Of a stretch of DNA of 64,000 nucleotides, positions 39,601 to 50,946 are shown one piece after another; the stretch's first letter is position 1, and each line of letters opens with the position of its first letter. The notes below the pieces were generated by a model, which saw only the letters and a program-made list of their open reading frames with translations, was not told the origin of the DNA and did not search any database. This DNA is from Crotalaria pallida (taxonomy: Eukaryota; Streptophyta; Magnoliopsida; Fabales; Fabaceae): assembly GCA_037953625.1 (NCBI GenBank), contig CM075650.1, positions 121,255,706-121,319,705 of the forward strand. Direction: 5' to 3'. A program made the translations under genes and the position numbers.

Positions 39601-40168
39601 AATTGTCTCCCTGTAACTAATTCTCTAACAGCTTCTACGTAACTATAGTAAATACAGCTCCCGCTAAAATCGTCATGCTACAGCTGTTTCTACATTAGAA
39701 TTGATTCGTTGCATGAATGATGCTATATCATGAAATATACTTGAGAGAGATTGCCGGTAGCAGCAATTGAACCTAGACCATTCAAGTGAAGTGCTTCATC
39801 GTCCTTACCAGCTGAATCAACTCCTATTACTGGTGGCAACTTCAAGCCTTTTTTAGTAACTGATCAATAGCAAGTTTTGTGAATATATGTCAGCAGTGAG
39901 TTAAACTATTAATCAATGGAGACAGAGAGGAAATAACTTGTTCATTATTTATGCTGCTACTTTTTCTTAATTAAATTTTCTATTCTTATGACAGGCTTTT
40001 CCGGAAGAACTATTTTCTGTACTTCGGACAGTGCAACTACTAAGGGGACTTAGCGTCGGACTTGGAATCAATTATTCTTGTGCAGAACAGTGGAGACCCT
40101 TTGCAAAAGAAGCTTTATCTCAGGTTGGCAGAACCAAAGGTGGCAGTGGCACTTCAACTCTAGCTTAA
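31590..40168 (+). CDS. ABC1/aarF (ADCK-like) family protein kinase
   Basis: ABC1-family atypical kinases act in organelles, often in quinone or prenyl-lipid metabolism; the substrate here is unknown. Eleven exons join in frame: 31590-31706, 31790-31918, 32742-32936, 33856-33903, 33980-34108, 35130-35254, 36382-36492, 37335-37443, 37618-37736, 38305-38455 and 39995-40168, giving 468 codons. Family motifs seen are LKIAQ in place of KxGQ, the Ser/Ala-rich loop GSASIAQVHRA, the ATP-site lysine in VVVKVQHPG, EFDFLREAD, catalytic HADPHPGN and metal-binding LLDYGQ. All introns are GT-AG except intron 8, which starts GCAAGT (GC-AG). Introns hold SINE, microsatellite, MITE and copia debris. The start is the first ATG of an exon ending in frame. 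No stop or frameshift was seen. There is no obvious transit peptide. Confidence 0.93.
32287..32420 (+). repeat. Au-like SINE fragment in ABC1 kinase intron 2
   Basis: A tRNA-like A box (GGCACAGCGGTAAGG) is followed by CTCTCCGCTTGTGGAGGGTA, then GACTGCGTACA and GTGGGAGCCTTGTGCA, and it ends CTGCCCTTTTA. This order matches the widespread plant Au SINE. The segment that should hold the B box is missing, so the copy is internally deleted. Confidence 0.7.
33524..33618 (+). repeat. (AT)n(GA)n microsatellite in ABC1 kinase intron 3
   Basis: About 58 bp of AT repeats run into about 33 bp of AG repeats. Confidence 0.95.
35762..36008. repeat. MITE in ABC1 kinase intron 6
   Basis: The left end GAGTAAAACGTCAATTTG and the right end CAATAAGACGCTTTACTC are imperfect inverse complements. 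The inner words GATCCTCC and GGAGGACC also pair. Flanks TTA and ATA leave the duplication uncertain; a 3-bp one would suggest PIF/Harbinger. Confidence 0.6.
39075..39240 (-). pseudogene. Short copia GAG remnant in ABC1 kinase intron 10
   Basis: Read on the minus strand, it gives MKRAILSKNKLNVMP and then, in another frame, MVVSWITKCLYEHIAQ followed by TIYIESA. The same blocks occur in the GAG of the copia element at the window end (MVISWITRSMSPQIAQSTIY at 63845 downwards). Frames are broken and the rest of the element is absent. It lies antisense to the host gene. Confidence 0.7.
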
Positions 40169-40359
40169 ACAGACATTTGAAAATAGATGGCAAGGAACCT
40201 TATATTGGTTCCTATCTCCAATACTTTCAGTTAAGTATTCTTTGTCATCCATCAGTCACTTCTGATGTTCTTACTCATAATACTATCAACAATTGTGTCT
40301 ATTTTGTTAGGTATTTATCTGATATATGAGCTTACATATATCATTCATCACGTATTATG

Positions 40360-40859
40360 TGTTATCGTAAAGATTTAACCTTATTAAAGTGATCTTTTAA
40401 GGCTTAATGTATTCAGATTGATGACGTCTCATTTGATATGAATTTTATTATGTATAAATACCAAAAGTCTTATTTCTATATTGTTAATGGCTGAAATAGA
40501 AATAAGAAAGTTCAATAGTCATAAGTCATAACCCTTCGTGAAAGACTATAAATTTGTTATAAATAGGTTATGGTTCTCAAGTCATATGTAATTAATTCTC
40601 TTCTCTAACATCTCATCATTAGAAAAGAATAAGAGCAATCACGCATACATGACTTGGAAGACCAATGATTCTTTATGTTCTTCTATGGACATGAATATTG
40701 ATAGAAGATCAAGGACAAAATTTTATGTTCATCGTATTCTTCATGGATATATATAGGCACGCTTCCGCTCTATTCATTCTTAATGATTTGATATGAACGT
40801 GTTTTGGTTTATCTCTTTTATATCTCTCATCACTTTTCTAACAAGTGGTATCAAAACCA
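40360..40859 (+). mobile_element. Possible copia 5' LTR end with primer-binding site
   Basis: TTTCTAACA (ending 40843) is followed after AG by TGGTATCAAAACCA (40846-40859). This resembles the copia primer-binding site for initiator methionine tRNA (TGGTATCAGAGC) with changes. A TATA-like block (CTATAAATTTGTTATAAATA) lies near 40545-40565. The left LTR end is a guess, and no gag or pol follows. Confidence 0.35.
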
Positions 40860-41474
40860 CTTTCATGTTGAATCATTAAAAAAAAAATAATTCAATTTTG
40901 ATATATTCACTTGATGAATATGATATAAATTATCTTATGATAAATATACATGATTTATAGAACCATTATATATCTCATTACATAGATGCTGACATACATG
41001 TAATCCTGGCTAATACTTCACGAGTTTAAAAAGTTCAAGAAAGATAGACTTGCCAAAAATGTATTTTTCATAGTGGCATTTAGGTTTTAATTGAATTTAA
41101 TGTAGTTTCACGAATCAAAATTTGTGAAAGCAAATATTTGTCAATCATGTTGTGTACTACAAGATTTTTTCATTAATGGTTTGTTACACCTTGGAAACAT
41201 GAGGGCCATGAAGCAAAAAAGTTTAACTATTGCACTACTATTTGGTGCGTCTCCTCCCAATGGGTTCAATAGCCCTAAATTGCAAACTGCTTTTATGTTG
41301 TTGTTTTGTTTTGTTTTTTTTTTTTAAAAAAAAAATAAAATTGCAAACTGCTTTTACGTTGTTTTTTTTTTAATTTTATTATTATTTTTTTTAAAGTAGT
41401 GGCCACATTTTCGTTTAATTTTATGTGTGCATATGGTGATGATTTTGAAACGCATGAAGGCAGATTATTTTTTT

Positions 41475-41687
41475 GGCAGTGTTTTTTTTTTTGGTTACCC
41501 ACCCGGTTCCCTAAGTACTACCTAGGTACATCCGGATCCGACCCGGGTCGCGTGCCTGGCTATGACAGGTGAGTTTTCCAATATGAATTTTCTGCTTTCA
41601 CAAGGACTCGAACTCGAGACCTTGCTTAAGCGAGACCGAGCCGCTTACCACTCGTCCCAACCTATGTTGGTTTGACAGTGTTTTTTT
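41475..41687 (-). mobile_element. tRNA-derived SINE with target duplication
   Basis: On the minus strand it starts near GGGACGAGTGGTAAGCGGCT (A-box region). It has a B-box-like GAGTTCGAGTCC, continues through GACCCGGGTCGGATCCGGAT and ends in GGTAACC plus an A tract. The flanks GGCAGTGTTTTTTT (41475-41488) and GACAGTGTTTTTTT (41674-41687) are a near-perfect 14-bp target duplication, expected for LINE-mobilised insertion. The body is about 180 bp. Confidence 0.8.
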
Positions 41688-42396
41688 AACTACCACTAAA
41701 ATGTTCCCACATTTTTTTTCATATTGTTATTTAGTTTTAATATTTAAAGGGAAACAATATTCATTCATGGTGTATTTATTATCTAATGTATAATATTTTA
41801 AATTAATTTAATTGAAGCACAATGTTGCCAAAGTAACCTCTCTTGTATGTGTAGATTAATTGTTTTGGAATATCAAGACAATAATATGTTTTTAATTTAT
41901 ATGGATGTGATCTACTCAAAGGAATATTACTATTTGGCCAAATTTCAAATATACCCGTGATAATAATTATGTGATACTTATCAAGTTTTCCATGGGAACA
42001 ATAAACCGGTTCAAAGAAAGGTTTATTGTTTGACAGGATTGATTATCAATATTTGATTATTATGATGAGTGTACAACTTACAAGTTAATCTTTCTGTCCA
42101 AAGACTAAATATTAATGTTGTGCTAGGAACCTTGCAACATCCCTCAATTTTTCATTTTGAAAAATAAACATTATGTATTTTAAATTAAGGCCTCCTGTTT
42201 AAGGCGCAGCTCTTCACAAATGGCCTCCTTACTTTCCGCCATAACTTCGAAATTGAAAATGATTTTGAGCGCGGGAGAATACAGATAGTTCAATAAAGGC
42301 GCTTGATTTGAGACTGATCGAAGTTTTGAAGGAGCAATTTCAAATGCACGATTCAAGAGAAATGATAACAGGTTGGAAGGAAAATATTGAGGTAAA

Positions 42397-42615
42397 AGGT
42401 TTTGTTATGGAACCTTAATATGGTATCAGAGCCAGATTCCAACTTCTTTCCGGTTGTTATGGGTCAATAGTTACCCTTTGCCTGGTCCGACAGACTTTGT
42501 TGGAGGGGGCGTGTTGGAAGTCCCACATTGTCTGCCTCATAATATGTGGCATGATTTAAATACTTGTTGACCTACTCCACTCATTGCCAATTGGTTTTGA
42601 CATGGAACCTTAACA
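42397..42615 (+). mobile_element. TRIM (miniature LTR element), 5' truncated
   Basis: The sequence TTATGGAACCTTAATA is followed by a primer-binding site (TGGTATCAGAGCC, from 42421). About 80 bp later comes a purine tract (GGAGGGGGCG) and then a 104-bp LTR, 42512-42615, starting TGTTGGAAGTCCCACAT and ending ATGGAACCTTAACA. The end of this LTR matches the truncated 5' LTR end. The size and order are those of TRIM elements, and TGTTGGAAGTCCCACAT is a common plant TRIM start. Most of the 5' LTR is missing. Confidence 0.7.
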
Positions 42616-42721
42616 TGCTCACTAGAACAAAGATATGCATTCCAAAACCCTAGCAGAGCAACCCTCCTCTTAGGAGGATGACCAGAAGGACATGCGTACA
42701 AAGAAAGAAAGTCATGAGGTG

Positions 42722-43816
42722 CAGAGCAACCACCAATTGAGCTCTCAAACCAGAAGTTTTTTTGGCGAGTTGGCAGCCGTATTGGAACTATGTTAAAGAT
42801 TGATGAACATACGTCAATCCATATGTGTTGAAGTTGACTTAAGAAAGAAACTAGTTCCAACAATTAAGGCTAGGAGGGAGGTTTTTAAGTTGGAGTACGA
42901 GAGCTTGCACCTCATTTGTTTTTCAGTGTGGTCCTTTGGTCACAGGAAAGATTTTTGCCCAGAGCACATCATGATTACTGATCCGAAAGTGGTAGGTAAC
43001 ACCAACACGGTGATGGAAGCATCAAAGGTGACTGAAGGGCAAGTAGTGGATTCTACGGTGGTGACTATTCAGGACCGATATTCTAGTAGGGGAGCAGGTG
43101 GTGGAGGATACCCTAGGTAAAGGGACCAATGATTTTGGTCCTTGGATGATTGTGCAATGACCCCAGCGCCGCAAACCGAGTACGAGGAGAGAGAGCGAGA
43201 ATCCCACAACTGTTGGGAATGAGGCTAATAGATTTAATGTTCTTCAAGGAATGATGTGTCCAATGTTGATAATGATGCCATCAACATCACTCCCCCTGCA
43301 CGTGATACTCGTGTGGAGAATAACTTGAACTCGAGTAAGAGCGGACCTAGGGCTAATGTTCACAAACATTCCAAACCAACAACTAGTAAGCCCAAAGCTC
43401 TCCAAAATAGAAAGCCCAATAACCACAAGGTTCAGCAGAGTACTACTCGTACAGTGGAACCCATGCAAAATAACGACCAACTTGCTACTCAGGATCGAGA
43501 ACTGGCCTCACGGTTGAGAAAGCAGAAGGAGGAGACAATATTGAAAATAATGAGCCAAAAACAGAACTCAGATTGGAAATGTTATTTAGCAGGGAAGTCT
43601 ATAATCGATGATATTCTTAGCCAGCATGTTTTTGAACGTTCAGATGAGGAGCTTGCGCAAATCCATCAACTTCTTTTAATGAAGGAGAGGAATAAAAAAG
43701 CTCCAAATAAACCTCCAAATATAGCAGTGGATAGTACAATGATGGAGCTAGATAATGTGGAGCGTGAGAGCTCAGGTTTGACGAAGGATGGGGCTACCTC
43801 TAGCCCTACAATATGA
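42722..43816 (+). pseudogene. LINE ORF1 (GAG-like) remnant
   Basis: The start reads PPIELSNQKFFWRVGS, then GTMLKIDEHTSI and VEVDLRKKLVP. A degenerate CCHC knuckle follows near 42918 (CFSVWSFGHRKDFC, where the second Cys is replaced). A low-complexity basic middle (43256-43560) and a region ending SSPTI at the stop 43816 follow. Frames change at about 42835 and again before 43256. ORF1 proteins of this kind bind LINE RNA. Confidence 0.75.
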
Positions 43817-43868
43817 CTACCTCTTTGGTAGGTGTATTCTCCTTTTTTTTCTTCTATTGTTTCCTCAT

Positions 43869-46800
43869 GAATGCAATGATTTGGAACTGTAGAGGTGCTG
43901 GGGGAAGAACTTTCTAGGTATTGTTAGTGATTGCATGAAGTTGTATCATGTTGACTTTATGGCTATTTTGGAACCTATAATTAGTGGCCTGCGTGCTACA
44001 GATGTTATAAATAAGTTGGGGTTTGCCCAACACTTTTGTGTTAATGCAGTTGGCTTTTAGGTGGCATTTGGTGTTTATGGAATGATCTCCATCTTAACAT
44101 CCAAGTTCTTCAGTCATCCAATTACTTTGTTCATATGCTTTGCCAGAATAATTCGAATAAGTGGCTTTTGACAATCATCTATGCAAGTACGTAAGAAGGT
44201 TTGAGGAATATTTTGTGGGACGAGCTTAGGAGTTTGAGCTCTTTGGTTCATGATCCTTGGTGTGTAGCTGGAGACTTTAACCAGGCTCTCTTTTTCTTCG
44301 AGAAGCTAGGGGGAGCAGCTTTTAATTATGCAGCAAGTAATAGGTTTTCTTCATGTCTAGAGGATTGCCAACTTTCTGACATTGGCTTTAAGGATCCTCC
44401 TTTTACTTGACAGCGAGGTGAGTTACAGGTTAGACTTGATAGGGCAGTGATGAATGACTTGTTCAGAGATACTTTTCCCAATTATTCTTTGATCAACATC
44501 CCCCTCCCTTTTTCTAACCATATCGCTTTGTGGCTGAGGATGAAGCGAAATCATGGTCCTCCGGCGAGTTACTTTAAATTCCTTTCTCCATGGTTGTCAC
44601 ACCCGAATTTTGTTCACCAGGTTAGAAATTCTTGGTCATCTTCTCTTAGATGGACGCATAATGTTGTTGCTTTTACTGATAATATTACTGCATGGAATAG
44701 GGATGTTTTTGGTAATATTTTCAAAAGAAAATGCAGGTTGCTAAATAGGTTGGATGGTATTCACAGGAGTTTGGCTAACTATATGAATCTTTTTCTTATT
44801 GATCTTCGTAGATAGCTTTGGTTTTAAAGCAAAAGGAGAAATATTGGTTCCATCATGCTAGATCTGAAAAAATTTGACTTGGTGATCGTAATACTCGTTA
44901 TTTCCATCAGTCGCCGATTAACAGAAGACACAAGAACTGAGTGGACGCTATTATGAATGATCGGAATGATGGGTTGTTTGATCCTTATGCAATTCGCAGT
45001 TTGATTTGTGAATATGTCACTTCTTTCTATTCAGATGATGAGCCTTATCCAACGCCACTGAATACGGTATCTTCTTTCCCCACCTTACCCGCTGAGAATC
45101 TTGCTTATGTATGGCACGAGGTTACGTTGCATGAGGTTAAAATAGCTCTTTTAAGAATGGGAAATTATAAAGCGCCTGGCGTTGATGGATTGCATGCATT
45201 ATTCTTTAAAACTCAATGGGATACTGTTTCTCCTTCGGTCTTTAAATTTGTAAGGGATGTTTTTGCCTCTCCAGCAGCTATTCTTGAAGTTAATCAAACC
45301 CTTCTCGCGTTGATTCCTATAACGCATACTCCTACTAGAAGTTCTGATTTTCGATCAATCTCGTTTTGCAATGTGATTTATAAAGTTGTTACCAAGGTTG
45401 TTGCTAATAGACTTCGACCACTCATGCATCACTCACCTCGGAAACTCATTGTAGTTTTGTCCCGGGCAGGTAGGGCATCGACAACATAATTCTCCTACAA
45501 GAGATAATCCATTCTTTCAATTCAGTCAAAGGAAAGAAATGCTTCATGATTATTAAGCTTGATTTGGCAAAAGCTTATGATAGACTTAAAAGGAGTTTTG
45601 TTGAAGATACCCTTAACAAGATTGGTTTTGATCCACGTTTTGTGCATTTGGTTATGGCTTGTATCTCAGCCCCTTCCATGTATGTCAATTGGAATGGAGA
45701 AATATCATAAACTTTTTTTATCCTGCAAGGGGGTTTACGGCAGGGAGATTCTCTCTCTCCCTACCACTTTGTTCTCTGTATGGATCATTTAGCTCATTTG
45801 ATCCAAGATAGTGTCAATGCGCAAGAATGATATCCCTTCTCTATTGGAAGAAAAAGACCTAAAATATCCCAACTTATGTTTTCATATGATATAATCCTTG
45901 TGGTAGAAGCCTCGGTTGCGCAAGCTCAGCGTATATCTGTTATCTTGGATAGGTTTTGTGAAGCTTTTGGGCATAAAACCAATCTTGACTAGTCATCTGT
46001 GTTTTTCTCGAAGAACACAAGTGGCAACCTTGCTTATTCTATTAGTGCAGTGTATTACTATTTATGAGGAGTTCGGTAACTACCTGGGGGTGCCCATCAA
46101 ATCCTCTCGGTGTACTGCTTCTTCGTTTTCTTTTCTTATTGACAAAGTAAAGAAAAAGTTATCTGGGTGGAAGTTGAGTAGCCTCTCTTTTGCAGGTCGA
46201 GTCACTTTAGCTCAGTCTTGTATTATGAGTATTCCTACTTACATTATGCAATCTACCATTATCCTTGCCTCCGTGTGTGATGAAGTGGAGAGCCTCTACA
46301 GGAACTTTATATCGGGGAGTTCCAATGAGCAACGCCGATGCCACCTTATATCTTGGGAGACTATTTGCACTCCTAAGTAAGTAGGAGGTTTGGGGTTTAG
46401 GAGTCTTAGGGTGTTTAATGAGGCGTTTATGCTAAAGCTAGCTTGGCGGATTGTTTCAAATCCAAATTCGGTGTGGGTAGAGCTCTTGTTGCCAAGTATA
46501 AGGTTAAGGACATTTTCCAAGTCAACCTTTCTGCTTATATGCCTGTAATAATGACATGGAGAGGCATTGTGAAAGCTAGCAGCCTTGTTCATGAAAATTC
46601 TTATTGGATCTTGGGCAATGGTTTCTGTTGTCGGTTTTGGAGAGATCCTTGGATTCCTAATGTCCATGAGCTCAAGGATACTTTTGACATCATGGTGCCT
46701 GCATGGGGAGAGAATTACACTGTGGCTAGTTTTGTTGAGAATGAAAGATGACGTTGGGAAGTGCTCAACGAGTTTCTACCAATGCGGGTTAAGGACCTCA

Positions 46801-47948
46801 TCACAAGTATCGTGCCCCCATCTTCCTCAGCTGATGACGACGACATAGCTTGGGCCACAGAATCCAGCAGTGAGTTTTTCATCCCATCTGCAGTTGATGC
46901 TATTTTAAACCAGCATGGGTCGTTTTCTAGTGGTAATGCTGAGAAGCTCTTCGAGTTAGTTTGGGATTGTCCGGGTCCCCAACACATTTGCTCTCTCTTA
47001 TAGAAGTTTTGTCATGGGAGGTTGCTTACCAACATGGAACGTTTTCGTCGTAGAATGGCTAGTGATAGTTGTTGTCTTCGTTGTCAGCAAGCACCAAAAA
47101 CGTTGATGCATGTAATTCGTGATTGTGATGAGGTTTCTGCACTTTGGGGTACGGTCGTTGGTGATCATGCTTGGGTCAGTTTCTTTATGACTGATACCTT
47201 GAGATGGCTGGAGTATAATCTAACTAATTAATTTGTTGGTGATGTGTCTTGTAGCTGGAGTATTTTCTTTGGTGTGTTGGTATCTCTTCTTTGGAAAGCT
47301 CATAATGACTTAGTCTTCAATCAGGTGCGGTTGAAGCTGTCGCATATATTACTTCAAGCGTTGTCTCAAGTGCGTTTCATTGAAGAGTCCATAGCAGCTA
47401 GTACTTCTGGTTCCTTGGGTGCCAAAACAGAATTGCTAATCGCGTGGTCCCCTCCTAGAAGTGCTTCTTTCAAGCTTAATGTAGACAACTCTTTCAAAAG
47501 GGATGTTCGTGCTTCAGCTTGTAGTGGCATCATTCGAGACGTTTCGGGCAAGCATGTGCATGGCTTCTATTGCAATGTTGGTTCTTGCTCATCAACTAAA
47601 CCAGAGCTTTGGGGTTTGTTATGGGGCCTTAGGATGGCTAGGGATCTAAATATTACAGCTTTGGAGGCGGAGATGGACTCTAGAGTGGCTATCTCTCTTG
47701 TCACCAATCATTGTGATGCCTCTCATCATTGTTTTCCCCTGGTTCGGGAAATTTCGAACCTCATGCGATTGGATTGGCATATTCCCCTCAGTCACATTTA
47801 TCGAGAAGCTAATCGGTGTGCAGATTTTCTTGCGAATTGTGGTCATGGTAGTGATTATAGTTGTACGTTTTTAGATTGTTGTCTCCCTAATTTGTTTCAC
47901 CTGGTGTGTGAGAATGCTTATGGGATTGCTTTTCCTAGGCTAGTGTAG
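43869..47948 (+). pseudogene. LINE ORF2: endonuclease, reverse transcriptase, RNase H
   Basis: The endonuclease begins MNAMIWNCRGAGG (43869) and includes CVAGDFNQ (near 44262) and SNHIALW, in place of the usual SDH (44513). The reverse transcriptase has KAPGVDGLHALFF (45170), IKLDLAKAYDRL (45555), GGLRQGDSLSPYHF (45730) and GNYLGVPIKSS (46075). A Cys/His zinc-binding segment follows (CCLRCQQAPKTLMHVIRDC, 47070), then RNase H (47440-47948) with FKLNVDNSFKR and AEMDSRVAI. Several tryptophan positions are now stops, for example 44408 (T-stop-QRG), 44938, 44877, 45828, 46749 and 47001. One or more frameshifts occur near 43912, 44055 and 45710. Only the RNase H part (234 codons) is long and open. 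Confidence 0.88.
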
Positions 47949-47999
47949 TTTGTTTTGGTTGTGTTCAGGCTTTTAGCCCCGTTGATTATAAAAAAAAAT

Positions 48000-49730
48000 T
48001 AACGTATGGTAGTGATTTTAGAGAATTGAAATGTATTATTTTGAAATAAAATAATTGTGGAGGGAATAAATTAAAATATAATATTAAATATATTTGAAAA
48101 TTTGAAATTTAGACTGAAATAACCGGTTATCAGTTTGGATAACCGATTATCACAGTGTACCAGTTTAAGTGATTTTAAAGCACGATAATCGGTTATCAGT
48201 TGAGATAATCAATTATCGTAGTATAATTTTCCTCAAATCTGTTCAATTTAGGGCACGATAACCGATTATCATGTTCGAGTAACCAGTTATCTTTGCAAAT
48301 CTTAATGAATAAGCAAGGCGTTCATGATTTAAACCCTACGTTTTCTCTGGATTTGCCACCTCCCGTTTCCCCTGTGGCGAGTAGCCACAAGCCTTAGGTG
48401 AGTCAACTGAAGTGGAGCTCTTGAAGTAATCCTTTCACCTCCTCAACCTCCCCTATAAATAGCTAGCTTCACCTCAACTCTTTTCCTCACCAGTTCGGCC
48501 TCAAACACCTTATGTTCTACTCTCAAGTTCGTATGTGAAGAACTCTTGAAGATCTTTAGCCTTAGTTTACTCAATTTTGTCCAGAAGTCCCTGAAAGCTT
48601 GTCCTGATAATCACGTAGCAGTGAAACAATTATTGCAGCATTGCCACTTTGCCTCTGTTTTGTGGTAATCTCACTGCAAATTAAGGCCTTCTTTTATATC
48701 CTAATTTTAGTTTTCATACCATAGGTTTGCTTCTAATCAACCCCTTATGTTTTAATTACAAAACCTTACTAAATTCTGGTGTCAAAATAGCCCAAAACTT
48801 GTTCTGGTTTTAAAAGGGAGTGTTGTTCAATATATCCTACAGTCCAATTTGTGTCTCTATCAATTGTTCTCTAAAATTATCAGGTATGGGAGACTTCATT
48901 AATATCACTAGGATAATGATTAATAACTATAATTTATAGTTCAAGCCTCCATAAGCTTGAGGGAAAACTAATTATGAAATCATGAATTGATTGAATGACT
49001 TGGAGGTCCTAACAACCAATGATTGACTTATGAATATGTTATAAATGTTGCAGGTAAGCTGGATTAAGTATAAATGGATTGGTAGAAGCTTAATACAAAA
49101 ATTAGTATGTTAGATTGTTGAGATGAAAGATTATGCTTGAATGCTAAGTTTGAATCGCTTGCTCATATTTCTACCTATATGCTACATGCATGTAACAAGC
49201 ATGATTACATGTGTTTATTGTTGTATGATAACTGTTAGGTGATGGTTTTGGGCTAATATAATGAATTGAAGATGAAAACAATAGATATATTTATACGAGT
49301 TGATGGTTTTGGGATAATAGACACTATTGTTAATCGGTTACCTCAAGCTAGTAACCAATTATTGAGTACTTTTTTTACAAGTTTCAAGTGATTTTTACAT
49401 TGGATAATCTGTTAACTGGTTAGTATAACTGATTATCCAAGTACAAATTTGTGTAAACTGATCGTGAATGATTGAATAATCGATTACCAGGACTTGGCAA
49501 CCGATCGATTATCCTGTCAAGAGACTTGGTAATCGATTCTTATTTTGGTGTAATATGGATATATTCTTCTCTTGGATGGAAGCAATACTTTTGCTTTCTG
49601 TCTTAAATAAATTTTTTATTATAAAAAAAAACTTGAGAAAAGAAATATTTATATTTTCAATCTCAATTTTTATTCAATATAATAAATTAAATAAGAATTA
49701 TATGATTATCATGCATCATATACGGAGTTG
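48000..49730 (+). mobile_element. Fragment resembling a long gypsy LTR
   Basis: No gene is present. The stretch has a TATA box (TATAAATA, 48454-48461) and repeated palindromes such as ATAACCGGTTAT (48119-48130), GATAATCGGTTATC (48184-48197) and TAATCGATTA (49477-49486). This is the same overall plan as the LTR-like elements at 20647 and 58705 (palindrome pairs, then TATA, then leader). Neither terminus nor a target duplication was identified. The assignment is by analogy. Confidence 0.4.
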
Positions 49731-49996
49731 AGGTGATAACGGTAAGGTACGGGGAAAGCATACATGACGGTTCAGTGAACCGAAGTGGAAATGGAAGGAG
49801 GTTGGGAGTTATTGCGGGTAAGATGGTCATGTCATGGGTTGGGGTCTGGCTAACCTCGCTTAGAATAGTCTTTTGCGGAACTGTAATAATTCTCTTTGCC
49901 TCTCTTCCATCTTAGAATCGTGGAGGGTGGTTCTCAGTATGGCCTAATCAAGGTTAACGGATTAGTGATGGGTGCAAGGCTTGTTGGAGGCATACG

Positions 49997-50282
49997 TGAA
50001 AGTGAGACACTTACTCCTAATTGCTTTTAAAGCAAAAGTTAATATAAAATGATTCACTTTTCTTATTGAGGAAATAGGTACAATGTACCTTATATACAAT
50101 TACAAAACTTGGGGACCAAGTAGACCTAATATAACTAACTAATTGACAGAAAAGGAATAAAAGGGAATAAAGTACAACTGTACAAGGAATGAAAGAATGA
50201 AAGGCTATGATGTCAGGCTATGAGGTCAGCATAACGAACTTGCAGAATGAGTAAGTAGAATTAGGTGCTTTTATCCAATACA
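49997..50282 (-). repeat. 3' LTR of the minus-strand copia element
   Basis: On the minus strand the LTR starts TGTATTGGATAAAAGCACC at 50282 directly after the polypurine tract (AGCTTGAGGGG, 50283-50293). It has a TATA-like TATATAAGG and a CAATAAGAAAAG polyadenylation region. The far end is put at CTTTCA (49997) by the TG...CA rule and could be off by tens of bases. Confidence 0.6.
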
Positions 50283-50293
50283 CCCCTCAAGCT

Positions 50294-50941
50294 GGAGTGG
50301 ATATTGATCACTCCAAGCTTGGCAAGTAAGTGCTGAAAAGGCAAAGGATCAAGAGCCTTAGTGAATAAGTTTGCTGGTTGCTCATTAGTAGGAATAGGCA
50401 GAAGTGTAAACAAATGAGCTTGCAACCTTTCACTTACCACATGACAGTCTATGTCAATGTGTTTGGTCTATTCGTGAAAAACTGAGTTGGCTGCAATGTA
50501 TCTAGCAGAATCATTGTCACAGAATTGCAGAGCAGGTTTGATGAAAGGAACAGTAAAAGCTTCAAGGAGATAGGTTAGCCATTGAATTTCACAAGCAGTG
50601 TAGGCAAGAGCTCTATACTCAGCTTTAGAGGATGATCTGGAAACATTGTTTTGCTTCTTAGAGCGCCATGAAATGAGAGACTTCCCCAGATATATGCAGT
50701 AACCAGAAATGGATTTTCTGGTCTCAGTGCAAGATTCCCAATCGGAATCACTGAAGGCTTTGAGTTGCAATTGGGAAGAAGCAGGATAGAATAGCCCTTG
50801 TCCAGGTGTCCCTTTCAAGTACCTAAGTACCCTTTGCAGAGCTTTGTTGTGTGCATTTGTGGGGGCAGCCATAAACTGACTCAGTTGCTGCACATCATAG
50901 CTGAGATCAGGTCTTGTGTTGGTGAGGTAGAGAAGGCGACC
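50294..50941 (-). pseudogene. Copia RNase H and C-terminus
   Basis: This is the 3' coding part of the interrupted copia polyprotein. It reads GRLLYLTNTRPDLSY right at the insertion edge, then VLRYLKGTPGQGL, FSDSDWESC, SISGYCIYLGKSLISW, SKAEYRALA and QFCDNDSARYIAANSVFHE. A stop (TAG, 50468-50470) stands where a Gln codon is expected before TKHIDIDCH. The frame then continues open towards LFTKALDP. RNase H removes the RNA template after reverse transcription. Confidence 0.85.
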
Positions 50942-50946
50942 AACAA

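Larger units (their letters stand above)
40169..42396. other. Region downstream of the ABC1 kinase gene with retroelement debris
   Basis: No gene is supported here. The region includes the kinase 3' UTR, a probable copia LTR with primer-binding site (to 40859) and a SINE with target duplication (41475-41687). Between them are T tracts (41310-41400) and AT-rich filler. Confidence 0.5.
42722..47998 (+). mobile_element. L1-type LINE, inactivated
   Basis: ORF1 with a zinc knuckle, then endonuclease, reverse transcriptase and RNase H follow in the order of plant L1-clade LINEs, ending in an A tract (47990-47998). The 5' boundary is not resolved: recognisable ORF1 sequence starts near 42722, just after a TRIM. 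No target duplication was found. Many in-frame stops and several frameshifts rule out activity. Confidence 0.9.
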
